Source of the DNA: Shewanella hanedai
Lineage (GTDB): Bacteria > Pseudomonadota > Gammaproteobacteria > Enterobacterales > Shewanellaceae
Length of the DNA: 64,000 nucleotides
Assembly: GCF_007197645.1 (NCBI RefSeq)
Contig: NZ_VKGK01000003.1
Location: 1-64,000 of the forward strand
Direction: 5' to 3'
Shown: piece after piece, positions 1 through 7,933 of the stretch
How the letters are laid out: every line of letters starts with the position of its first letter
Numbering within the stretch: the stretch's first letter is position 1
Notes under the pieces: model-generated
What the model was told of the DNA's origin: nothing
Databases searched by the model: none
The model's input: the letters and a program-made list of their open reading frames with translations, nothing else
Position numbers and translations under genes: made by a program

Positions 1-128
1 AGCGGTTCTGATGCTGTGTTAACGAGCTTAACCGTAGAATAACTATGCTCTTCACTCGCTGCAAGCCACATGGATGTGGTGAATGTCATTAATGCAGGAG
101 CAATTAATGACCTTGCCTCAGAACCGCG
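1..128. repeat. Interspersed repeat fragment with terminal inverted repeat
   Basis: GCGGTTCTG at 2-10 is the exact reverse complement of CAGAACCGC at 119-127, giving inverted ends. The interior shares blocks with two other repeats in the window. The motifs GATGCTGTGTT and TAGAATAACTAT also occur near 17590-17626, and a stretch near 83-108 (TTAATGCAGGAGCAATTA) recurs near 59900. No protein is encoded. It looks like a mosaic copy of a Shewanella-type short non-autonomous element. The left edge may extend beyond the window. Confidence 0.6.
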
Positions 129-292
129 AAACTCTCGCTGAGCGATCAAATCTTTATACTGATTGGTATAAATTGAAACGCCTTATCTGGTCGATAGGAA
201 ATATGAGTTTTACTACGATCGTGTTAAAATCTGATTATAGAGATTATCCTACCTACATTTTCTAGGTTATTGTTTTTAGGTAATAGAGTCGA

Positions 293-730
293 ATGCCAAA
301 GATATCCCGCAGTGTGTTGGTGCGCTTTAGTGCAATGCAGATGTATGAAATTGTCAACGATGTAGAATCTTACAAGGAGTTCTTACCTGGCTGTGTTGGA
401 GGTGAAGTTCTGGAGTTCGATGGGGAAACCATGCTTGCATCTGTCGATGTGTCTAAGGCGGGGATCAGTAAAACCTTTACGACGAGAAATCAGGTCGTTC
501 CCGGTAAGAGTATTCAACTCGCCCTTGAAAATGGTCCTTTTAAATATTTAAGCGGTGAGTGGCGTTTTACAGAATTAACCGAAGATGCCTGCAAAATTGA
601 TTTTGATCTGAATTTTGAGTTTTCTAGTCGTTTAGTTGATATGGCTTTTGGGAAAATATTTAAAGATCTTATGACCTCTATGGTGACGGCATTCACAGGA
701 AGAGCAAAAGTCATCTATAAAGAGCAGTAA
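293..730 (+). CDS. ratA: RatA-family protein (Coq10/START-like)
   Basis: The 145-residue protein is a single START/polyketide-cyclase-like domain of the RatA/Coq10 family. It opens with the typical stretch in which a short beta strand leads into MYEIVNDVESYKEFLPGC. Family members bind hydrophobic ligands such as ubiquinone; E. coli RatA has also been reported as a toxin that blocks 70S ribosome association. Length and ends match the family. It is followed 29 bases later by rnfH (ratB) on the same strand, the usual ratA-ratB pair, and bamE lies convergently downstream as in many gammaproteobacteria. Identity is firm; whether it acts as toxin or quinone chaperone cannot be told from sequence. 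Confidence 0.93.
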   Translation: MPKISRSVLVRFSAMQMYEIVNDVESYKEFLPGCVGGEVLEFDGETMLASVDVSKAGISKTFTTRNQVVPGKSIQLALENGPFKYLSGEWRFTELTEDACKIDFDLNFEFSSRLVDMAFGKIFKDLMTSMVTAFTGRAKVIYKEQ

Positions 731-759
731 GCTAATGCTGGCGTTAAAGAGAATTTATA

Positions 760-1092
760 ATGAAGATAGAACAAGAACATTTTGCGGTTGAGGTGATTTA
801 CGCATTGCCGACTCAGCAAAAACGGATCATGGTGAAAGTTGCACCCGGTACCACCTGCATTGAAGCGGTGAAGCAGAGTGAGATGATCACTTTTTTCCCG
901 AATATAGATCTTGAGTCAGTCAAACTGGGCATTTTTAGCCGTGCAGTCAAGCATACTGAGGTGCTGCTGCCTGGTCAAAGAGTTGAAATATACCGTCCCT
1001 TGATTGCCGATCCGAAAGATGTTCGGCGTAAGCGAGCTGAAAAAGCGAAAGATGAAGGGCGCAGCAATAAAATTACTGGCGCAAAACTATAA
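760..1092 (+). CDS. rnfH: RnfH-family ubiquitin-like protein (RatB)
   Basis: The 110-residue protein has the RnfH/UPF0125 beta-grasp fold signature: an N-terminal VEVIYALP strand, the central GIFSRAVK segment, then LLPGQRVEIYRPL and a basic tail (DPKDVRRKRAEKAKD) that marks the family. Its cellular role is unresolved; in E. coli it is the ratB partner of ratA. It is cotranscribed with ratA, and a strong hairpin terminator follows 32 bases after the stop. Nothing is unusual about its length or composition. Confidence 0.92.
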   Translation: MKIEQEHFAVEVIYALPTQQKRIMVKVAPGTTCIEAVKQSEMITFFPNIDLESVKLGIFSRAVKHTEVLLPGQRVEIYRPLIADPKDVRRKRAEKAKDEGRSNKITGAKL

Positions 1093-1120
1093 CCTAATCA
1101 TTTGTCGTCAATAGAAACAG

Positions 1121-1156
1121 AAAAGGTGCTATCGCATAAGCGTTAGCACCTTTTTT
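1121..1156. terminator. Bidirectional terminator between rnfH and bamE
   Basis: GGTGCTA at 1125-1131 pairs with TAGCACC at 1144-1150. Four A lie on the left and six T on the right, so the hairpin can end transcription of rnfH (+) and of bamE (-). Confidence 0.85.
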
Positions 1157-1166
1157 ATTAGGCTAT

Positions 1167-1670
1167 TTATTCAAACTTCTTACTTGCCTGTGCTTCTGGG
1201 TCTGTCTCTTCAACTAAAGGCTTAGCATCTGGACGTTGCTCAGGGATTAATGGAACCGCTTGTTCCACCTCACCAATTTGGCTTGCATCAGGTAAGCGAC
1301 TCTGATCGAGAGGGGTATTAAACTCCTCCGACAAATCATAATCACCCACTACGCTCGTTAACTGATCATTGTTAAAGTGAATGATCAACTCTTTATGAGT
1401 GATACTGGCATCACGACCACTTTTGTAGTGATACACATAGTACCAAGTGTCATCGGCAAAACTGTCGCGTAACACTGGGCGGCCAAGAATATATTCAACT
1501 TGCTCTTTGGTCATTTCAACACGTAGCTTTTCTACTTGTTGAGTTTCCATATAGTTACCCTGTGGTATATCGGGTTTATAGATTAACCAGTCAAAGACGC
1601 TACAAGCGCTGAGCGAAATCGAGAGCGCAACAGCGCCCAAAAGGGTAAGACTTTTCTTTTTAATTGTCAT
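1167..1670 (-). CDS. bamE: Outer membrane protein assembly factor BamE
   Basis: BamE (SmpA/OmlA) is the small lipoprotein of the BAM complex that inserts beta-barrels into the outer membrane. The product has a lipoprotein signal with lipobox LSAC (Cys23). The SmpA/OmlA domain follows at roughly residues 30-112, including the family run MTKEQVEYILGRPVL and the strand WYYVYHY. At 167 residues it is longer than E. coli BamE (113), because of an acidic, low-complexity C-terminal tail of about 50 residues, a length seen in Shewanella relatives. bamB is also in this window, at 27 kb. Confidence 0.94.
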   Translation of the reverse strand: MTIKKKSLTLLGAVALSISLSACSVFDWLIYKPDIPQGNYMETQQVEKLRVEMTKEQVEYILGRPVLRDSFADDTWYYVYHYKSGRDASITHKELIIHFNNDQLTSVVGDYDLSEEFNTPLDQSRLPDASQIGEVEQAVPLIPEQRPDAKPLVEETDPEAQASKKFE

Positions 1671-2209
1671 TGAATACGCTACTTCCTAAAAATCTGTTGG
1701 ATATCATACCGAAGCACTCCCTATGCTGACAAGGGTTATCCTTGCTCTGGTTAACGAAAAGTAATTCGATTTGAGTTAAGTGGATCTTGTGCTGCTAATT
1801 TATGACTTTTAGTTTCAAGAACCCTGTTTAAGCTATAGGTGTGACAACATTAGGCTTTTTTCGTTCCTCAGCTTTCTTCTCATTCGCGACAAGTTCTGCT
1901 CATAAAAGGTACTGGTAGTTAGACAAAATCGGTATTTACAAAACTAATATCTCGCCATCTTGCATAAAATATTGGACAAGATGTTAGGTGTTCTTTATTA
2001 ATCTATTGAATTTTAATGACTAACCTTTTATTTAACTTGAGGTTAACATGTCTTGTCGATTTCAATAACTACTTGCAAAGTACCATGAAAGTTATGAGAA
2101 TGTAATTGTTGCTAACTGGCGTAACAATGAGTGTAAAGTTAATCATTATTAAAAAAATAACTAGAGCAATGACAATAACTAAAGTAACCGTCAAGGTATA
2201 GAGGCAGCA
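1671..2209. other. AT-rich intergenic region upstream of bamE and the borosin operon
   Basis: These 539 bases hold no convincing ORF, hairpin or RNA gene. They must contain the promoters for bamE (leftward) and the borosin operon (rightward), but no clear -35/-10 pair stands out. A purine-rich ribosome site (AGAGGCAG) precedes the ATG at 2210. Confidence 0.5.
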
Positions 2210-3025
2210 ATGGAGTTAAAAGCTAAATACGCCCAAGGGAGTTTAGTCTGTGTTGGTACCGGCTTAAATCTAGCTGGCCAGATAACCGTGTTGAGTAAGA
2301 GTTATATCGAAAATGCCGATGTGGTATTTTCATTAGTGTCCGATGGTTTTGCACAGCGATGGCTAGAAACCCTTAATGGTGATGTGCGAAGTCTTCAACC
2401 CTTCTATGCCCAGGGGGATGAAATTAAGAACCGCCGGGATACTTATGACCAGATGGTGCAAGCCATTTTAGAACAAGTGCGCTTAGGCAAGAAAGTGGTC
2501 TGCGCCTTGTACGGACATCCAGGTGTTTTTGCCTGCGTTTCACATTTTGCTATTGAGCAAGCTAAAGATGAAGGTTACAGCGCCAAGATGGAACCTGGTA
2601 TTTCTGCCGAAGCGTGTCTATGGGCTGATTTAGGTATTGATCCCGGTAATTCAGGTCATCAAAGCTTCGAAGCCAGTCAGTTTATGTTCTATAAACATAC
2701 TCCAGATCCTACCACTCATTTGTTACTTTGGCAGATTGGGATAGCCGGCGAGCATACTTTAACTGAGTTTCATACCTCTTCTGATCGTTTACAGGTATTG
2801 GTTGAACAACTCAGTGAGTGGTATCCGCTGGATCATGAGATCACTATTTATGAAGCCCCTAATTTGCCGATACAAGCACCCAGAATTGATACATTAACCC
2901 TAAAAGAACTGCCTTTTTCCCGTTTGACGGCAATCAGTACTTTATTGATTCCGCCTGCTAGCAAGCTTGAGATTAATCATGCGATATTAGCTAAGTTAGG
3001 GATCACTGAGGCAGAGTTAGGGTAA
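2210..3025 (+). CDS. sonM: Split borosin alpha-N-methyltransferase (SonM-like)
   Basis: The 271-residue protein is a SAM-dependent methyltransferase of the tetrapyrrole-methylase fold, specifically of the borosin type, which iteratively N-methylates the peptide backbone of a ribosomal precursor. The N-terminus has the family LVCVGTGLNLAGQ loop, followed by YGHPGVFA at residues 101-108. Tyr66, Arg75, Tyr79 and Tyr101 keep the spacing of the active-site Tyr/Arg/Tyr/Tyr set known in OphMA and SonM (Arg-Tyr 4 apart, Tyr-Tyr 22 apart). In the fungal enzymes the precursor is fused at the C-terminus. Here the protein ends at the catalytic unit and a separate precursor gene follows 60 bases later, so this is the split form described from Shewanella oneidensis. 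The start adds about 8 residues relative to my recollection of SonM. Identity rests on motifs and context. Confidence 0.9.
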   Translation: MELKAKYAQGSLVCVGTGLNLAGQITVLSKSYIENADVVFSLVSDGFAQRWLETLNGDVRSLQPFYAQGDEIKNRRDTYDQMVQAILEQVRLGKKVVCALYGHPGVFACVSHFAIEQAKDEGYSAKMEPGISAEACLWADLGIDPGNSGHQSFEASQFMFYKHTPDPTTHLLLWQIGIAGEHTLTEFHTSSDRLQVLVEQLSEWYPLDHEITIYEAPNLPIQAPRIDTLTLKELPFSRLTAISTLLIPPASKLEINHAILAKLGITEAELG

Positions 3026-3085
3026 ATTTAATGAAAGAACGAGTAAGAAATTAACAATATGACAGATACTAAAAAGGAAATATGA

Positions 3086-3304
3086 ATGTCAAATTTTAAT
3101 GATTTTTTTGAAAAGTTGGGTTCAGACTCTGATCTGATGGACGCTTACAAGAAAGATCCTGAAGGTGTAATGAAAGAAAATGGCTTAACAGATGAAGAGG
3201 TTAAAGCTGTAATATCAGGAGATGATAAGAAGCTTAAAGCTCTATCTGGAGATAAAACCCAAAGTAGAGCTTTTCAAGTTATTAGTTCGCCAAAGAATAA
3301 ATAA
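3086..3304 (+). CDS. sonA: Borosin precursor peptide (SonA-like)
   Basis: This 72-residue acidic helical peptide has a leader/binding domain at about residues 1-56 (FEKLGSDSDLMDAYKKDPEG, then GLTDEEVKAVISGD) followed by a short tail, SRAFQVISSPKNK. The architecture and the leader motifs match SonA, the borosin precursor of S. oneidensis, in which backbone N-methylation falls on residues of the C-terminal V-I-S region; here V65-I66-S67 is the counterpart. An AAGGAAA ribosome site sits at 3074-3080. It lies between its methyltransferase and a GGDEF gene. No dedicated protease or exporter gene is adjacent, so release of the mature product, if any, is unknown. Confidence 0.87.
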   Translation: MSNFNDFFEKLGSDSDLMDAYKKDPEGVMKENGLTDEEVKAVISGDDKKLKALSGDKTQSRAFQVISSPKNK

Positions 3305-3306
3305 CT

Positions 3307-5052
3307 GTGAAATTGGCTTTTAAAATATTGTTGGTATCAGTTCTCACATATTTTGTGGGAACTGTTGAGGCATACGATAGCGAAAAACTGGATGGGATAT
3401 TAGATAATCTAGAAGAAGCCATTATTGACTCAGATAGAGCAAGCTTGTTAATTAGTGATATTGATAATAGTAAATCAAAATTTAGTGTAGAACAAAAAGC
3501 TCGATTCCTGCTCCTTCAGGGAACCAGAGAACTTATTAATGGTAACTATAAAAAATCTTTAATTTATTTTGAAAATGCAGAAAGTTTACATCCGTCTAAT
3601 TCATTACAGGTTTCTATTTTTTTACAACAAGCTACAGCATATGTTTCATTGCTTGAATATCAAAAAGCTTTAGATGTTATGTCACTAAACTCACTTTTGG
3701 TTGATAATTTAAAAAATATGGAACAAAAAGGTAAAGTTTATATCCGTTTAGCAGGCCTATACCTATCGCTGCAAGCTTATGAAGAGGTAAAAAAGTACTC
3801 TTTAAAAGCGAGTCGTTTCAAGGAAAAACTAAGCCTGAAAAATCAGTGTCACTCAAAACTCTATTTCGCAGTTTCAAAACTAAAATTGAACAAACTCGAT
3901 GGGGCTACGTCAGCCTTTAAAGATAGTTCTGAATTTTGTAAAGTTAATGGTTTTCCCTTGGTTGGAGCCATGTCTATGAAAGGTTTAGGCATGGTAGAGC
4001 TAGAAAGAGGTAATTACCTGAAAGCACTTGAACTCTTCGTTGGTTCATTAAATAATTATCAAATATTTCAATATCAATTAGAAATTAACCACATTCACGC
4101 TCTTCTTGCTGAAACTTATTTAGGTTTGAAACAGCCCCTAAAAGCAAAAGAGTATGCTAGCTTCGTTATCTCACTTCCCAATGAAACAAAGAACCTAGAA
4201 TTTAAAGAAATCGCGATGAAGGTTATGTCCGAGTTGTCATATCAAGCCGGTGATTATAAACAAGCCTATGATTATTTTGTACTTCATCAAGACCTGAGTA
4301 ATACTTTGCTCGATGATACAAAAGCTAAAGCTAACGCTTATCAGATGGCTAAATTTGAGAATGGTGAGAAGACTCGAGAGATCCATTTACTCAACAAAGA
4401 CCGTGAGCTTTACACTGCAAAGGCTGAGTTAACCGAATTACAACGTAACAATGAACGTATGATGTTCCTGTTGATCTGTGGAAGTTTCATTGTACTGACT
4501 CTGTTTGCAATTAATATGACGCTACAGAAACGTAAGTACAAGAACTTGGCTCAGTTTGATGTGTTAACCGGGATATATAATCGGGGTACTGGCCAAGACA
4601 AAGCCGAAAACAGATACGTTAAAGACTCCATATCAGGTGTTAATTTCAGTGTGATTCTATTCGATCTGGACCACTTTAAAAATATCAATGACAGCTATGG
4701 TCATGCTATGGGTGACTGGGTACTTAAAAAGGTATGCGAAGTCGTCAGTATAGAGTGTCGCAGTGGTGATATATTTACCCGTTTTGGAGGCGAGGAGTTT
4801 GCACTATTCATGTCTAATACCGACAATGATACGGCTAAAAAAGTGGCTGAAAAGTGTAGGGCTCAAATTTTGGCGATAGAAACTCGTTATTCGGGTCATG
4901 AGTTTACCATCAGCGCCAGCTTTGGTGTTGCGACCAGTACCGTGAAGGACTTAAGTTTAGACCCCATTATACAGCGTGCTGATGTTGCCATGTATCAATC
5001 TAAAGAGCATGGAAGAGATCGTGTTTCTGTCTACAGTAGCGAAGTGACATGA
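3307..5052 (+). CDS. TPR-sensor membrane diguanylate cyclase (GGDEF)
   Basis: The 581-residue protein has an N-terminal signal peptide (about 1-22), a periplasmic helical region with tetratricopeptide-like repeats (about 60-340), a transmembrane helix at about 384-406 and a cytoplasmic GGDEF domain (about 418-578). The active-site motif is GGEEF at 494-498, preceded by FDLDHFKNIND. RSGD at 485-488 lies five residues before it, the position of the inhibitory RxxD site. It should therefore be an active, product-inhibited cyclic-di-GMP synthase. The GTG start lies two bases after the precursor stop and has no good ribosome site, so translation is probably coupled. Its position in the borosin operon suggests a linked signalling role, which is inference. 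Confidence 0.88.
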   Translation: MKLAFKILLVSVLTYFVGTVEAYDSEKLDGILDNLEEAIIDSDRASLLISDIDNSKSKFSVEQKARFLLLQGTRELINGNYKKSLIYFENAESLHPSNSLQVSIFLQQATAYVSLLEYQKALDVMSLNSLLVDNLKNMEQKGKVYIRLAGLYLSLQAYEEVKKYSLKASRFKEKLSLKNQCHSKLYFAVSKLKLNKLDGATSAFKDSSEFCKVNGFPLVGAMSMKGLGMVELERGNYLKALELFVGSLNNYQIFQYQLEINHIHALLAETYLGLKQPLKAKEYASFVISLPNETKNLEFKEIAMKVMSELSYQAGDYKQAYDYFVLHQDLSNTLLDDTKAKANAYQMAKFENGEKTREIHLLNKDRELYTAKAELTELQRNNERMMFLLICGSFIVLTLFAINMTLQKRKYKNLAQFDVLTGIYNRGTGQDKAENRYVKDSISGVNFSVILFDLDHFKNINDSYGHAMGDWVLKKVCEVVSIECRSGDIFTRFGGEEFALFMSNTDNDTAKKVAEKCRAQILAIETRYSGHEFTISASFGVATSTVKDLSLDPIIQRADVAMYQSKEHGRDRVSVYSSEVT

Positions 5053-5883
5053 TTAAGATGTGTTAGACACAATGTTGCTTCGTCCCCTCTACCTCTATTA
5101 GCCTCTTTTTTGGCTTTATCCTAGTTCTTACCCTGTAATCAAAGCCTACCTTCGACAGTAAATGAACCTCCCTCCCAAAAATAACTCTGTGCAATTTGCT
5201 TCTCTTTGACGCTTTATTGAAATTAAATGCACTTTTTTTGACTTTTTTCATTATTTTTTAAACAAAAGTAGACCGCTAAAACAATATTGATCGACAAACG
5301 TAAGTTGGCTGTTGTAAATGGAATGTTTCTCTTTTTCTCTATCTTACGTAAAGGTAAGGTTTAAACGCTTGTTTTAATTTTCAGGCAATTGATATGTTTC
5401 TAAGTGGTTTAAATCTATCTTTTTTATCGCTTTACGATGGGGTTAGTTCGAAACGGAAACTAATATTGACTAACAGCCCGTTTCATTTGTTCGTTGTTAA
5501 TATTTCATTGCACAACGTTATTATATTACGTAATTTAATTCATGATTTTATGTGGTGAACTTATCTGATAAATTTAACCTATCATGGATTTTGCTAGAAT
5601 GTGTTTTTGTTTTTACTGTTTATATATAAAGGCTTACGGTAAATCTGTTACACTTTTTTAGCTATCTAGACATCAATGTCTCCTAATCGATAATACAGTT
5701 AAGTTCATTTTGTAGACTTGCAAAGGCATACATTTGTTAGTAGCTTTTGTTCAAAATACAGGTTTAACACGATTAAAAAGATATATTGTGGTACTGCTAT
5801 GGTTTTAGTTTTCTCATCATTATTTGATTTTAGAAGGAACTAAATACACAGGTGGCAGAGTGCCGATATTTGGAGAAGAGCGG
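5053..5883. other. Long AT-rich intergenic region before aceB
   Basis: About 830 bases without a credible gene. A 62-codon minus-strand frame at 5063-5251 lacks a ribosome site and family motifs. The region should contain the end of the borosin-GGDEF transcript and the aceB promoter, but no strong hairpin or promoter match could be assigned. Confidence 0.5.
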
Positions 5884-7602
5884 ATGACACATCAAGTGGT
5901 AGATAATACAGAGTTGGGAGCAATGAGAATGCCTCAATTAGATTCAGATGCTCATGATGATGTTGCAACTCATCTACAAGCGAGCGCATTGATTCATTCG
6001 CCTAGCAGTAAGGAAGAGGCCATTAAGGTCACTGGCAAGTTTGTTGACGGTCAGGAGAAAGTCTTAACTGAAGGTGCATTAAGTCTACTTTCTAGTTTGT
6101 GTGACCACTTTGCCACTCAAGTTCCTGAACTACTGAATGCAAGAAAGTTTAGGCTGGCCAAAATCGATGCTGGAGAGTTACCAGACTATTTACCTCAGAC
6201 CAGAAAGATAAGAGAAGGTGATTGGCAGGTTAGAGGGATCCCCAATGACTTAAGAGACAGAAGGGTGGAGCTCACAGGACCGGTTGATCGCAAGATGATC
6301 ATTAATGGGTTAAATGCCAATGTTAAGGTGTTTATGGCGGACTTTGAGGATTCGCTCGCGCCGAGTTGGAAAGCGATTATTGAAGGGCAAGTGAATCTAC
6401 GTGACGCAGTACGAGGCGAGATAGAGTATACCTCGGCTGAAACAGGCAAGCATTATCAGCTCAATGAAGATCCTGCAGTGCTGGTTTGTCGCGTTCGTGG
6501 TTTGCACATGGTTGAGAAACACCTTGAGTTTGATGGTATCGCGATTCCGGCGGCATTATTTGATTTTGCACTCTATTTTCACAATAACTATCGACAATTA
6601 TTGGCTAAGGGCAGTGGCCCATATTTCTATGTTCCGAAATTAGAGAGTCATCTTGAAGCAAGATGGTGGGCTAAGGTATTCGCGTTTGTAGAGGAACGTT
6701 TTTGTTTACAGCCAGGCACCATAAAGTGCACGTGTTTGATTGAAACCTTGCCAGCTGTATTCGAGATGAATGAAATTTTGTTTGAATTGCGCTCCAATAT
6801 TGTCGCGCTTAACTGCGGTCGCTGGGATTATATATTTAGTTATATTAAGACATTAAAAAATCACGGTGATCGAATATTGCCTGATAGACATGACGTCACC
6901 ATGGATACGGCTTTCATGAGTGCATACTCCCGTTTATTAGTGAAAACATGTCACAAACGTGGTGCGTTAGCCATGGGCGGCATGACGGCGTTAATTCCTG
7001 CTAGAACTGATGAGTTAACTCAAGCTGTACTCGATAAGGTACGGATTGATAAGGAGCTTGAGGCTAAAAATGGTCACGACGGCACTTGGGTTGCTCATCC
7101 TGATTTAGCAGATACGGCGATGGGAATATTTAATGAGTATATAGGCGTTGATCATGTTAACCAGCTTCATATTACTCGAGATGTTGATGGCCCCATAGCA
7201 GCTAAGCAGTTGCTAACTCCCTGTGATGGAGAGCGAACCGAAGCCGGAATGAGGCTGAATATCCGCATCGCGCTGCGATATATCGAGTCATGGATTAGTG
7301 GAAATGCTTGTGTGCCCATTTATGGACAGATGGAAGATGCAGCCACAGCTGAGATCTCACGCGCATCAATCTGGCAATGGATCAAGCATGAACAGAGTTT
7401 GTCTAATGGCGTTGTGGTCACTAAGGCTTTGTTTAAAGCTTGTTTAGTGGAAGAGCTCGCAAAAGTTAAGCATGAAGTGGGTGAAAAACGTTTTACTCAT
7501 GGGCGCTTTACACAGGCTGCAGTATTACTTGAACAGATCACCCTCTGTGATGATTTTGTGGCGTTTCTGACTGAGCCTGGTGATGAGATGTTAATCGAAT
7601 AA
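5884..7602 (+). CDS. aceB: Malate synthase A
   Basis: Malate synthase condenses glyoxylate with acetyl-CoA to malate in the glyoxylate bypass. The sequence matches the AceB (form A) family throughout, for example VKVFMADFEDSLAP, VCRVRGLH, LIETLPAVFEMNEIL, LNCGRWDYIFSYIKT and CVPIYGQMEDAATAEISR, which carries the active-site region. The ATG at 5884 is chosen because GGAGAAGAG precedes it at good spacing, giving 572 residues; the frame is open to 5824, which would add 20 residues. About 45 N-terminal residues exceed E. coli AceB (533 residues). Isocitrate lyase is not adjacent: two terminators follow the stop. Confidence 0.94.
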   Translation: MTHQVVDNTELGAMRMPQLDSDAHDDVATHLQASALIHSPSSKEEAIKVTGKFVDGQEKVLTEGALSLLSSLCDHFATQVPELLNARKFRLAKIDAGELPDYLPQTRKIREGDWQVRGIPNDLRDRRVELTGPVDRKMIINGLNANVKVFMADFEDSLAPSWKAIIEGQVNLRDAVRGEIEYTSAETGKHYQLNEDPAVLVCRVRGLHMVEKHLEFDGIAIPAALFDFALYFHNNYRQLLAKGSGPYFYVPKLESHLEARWWAKVFAFVEERFCLQPGTIKCTCLIETLPAVFEMNEILFELRSNIVALNCGRWDYIFSYIKTLKNHGDRILPDRHDVTMDTAFMSAYSRLLVKTCHKRGALAMGGMTALIPARTDELTQAVLDKVRIDKELEAKNGHDGTWVAHPDLADTAMGIFNEYIGVDHVNQLHITRDVDGPIAAKQLLTPCDGERTEAGMRLNIRIALRYIESWISGNACVPIYGQMEDAATAEISRASIWQWIKHEQSLSNGVVVTKALFKACLVEELAKVKHEVGEKRFTHGRFTQAAVLLEQITLCDDFVAFLTEPGDEMLIE

Positions 7603-7682
7603 TCCGACTATTTTAGTCAAGCCAGTCTACTTAGTTGGTTTTGACGATACAAGTTTCAATTTGCTGAATTTCAGCGGTTGTT

Positions 7683-7717
7683 CCCGTGCGGTATTCCTAC
7701 GTACTGTGCGGGCTTTT
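7683..7717 (+). terminator. First terminator after aceB
   Basis: CCCGTGCGGTA at 7683-7693 pairs over 11 positions (three G-T wobbles) with TACTGTGCGGG at 7702-7712, followed by CTTTT. Confidence 0.65.
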
Positions 7718-7766
7718 CTTTCCTTTCAACTGTGCTTCATTGCTACGACAATGTTTGCTTGTGTTG

Positions 7767-7792
7767 GCGACCTTAGCGGGTCGCTTTTTTTT
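7767..7792 (+). terminator. Second terminator after aceB
   Basis: GCGACC at 7767-7772 pairs with GGTCGC at 7779-7784 and is followed directly by eight T. With the hairpin at 7683 it forms a tandem terminator that isolates aceB from the next gene. Confidence 0.85.
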
Positions 7793-7933
7793 GTCTTGAG
7801 TTTAATCAAAGTATTAGCTGATGAGGTTATGGCTGTAGATATGAATAAATAGTTGCGTAACGTGTATGTAACATGTTTTATATCTATACTTATAAAACTT
7901 TAAATAAGCTGTTTTACCTTTCTAGAGAATGAT

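Noticed and set aside
83..265. 60-codon plus-strand frame at the left edge
   Set aside because: It begins inside the repeat element, has no family motif and ends in AT-rich promoter sequence of ratA.
5063..5251. 62-codon minus-strand frame, lysine/arginine-rich
   Set aside because: No ribosome site, no recognisable family, and composition typical of AT-rich intergenic DNA.
7661..7852. 63-codon plus-strand frame after aceB
   Set aside because: It runs through two clear terminator hairpins, so the open frame is incidental.
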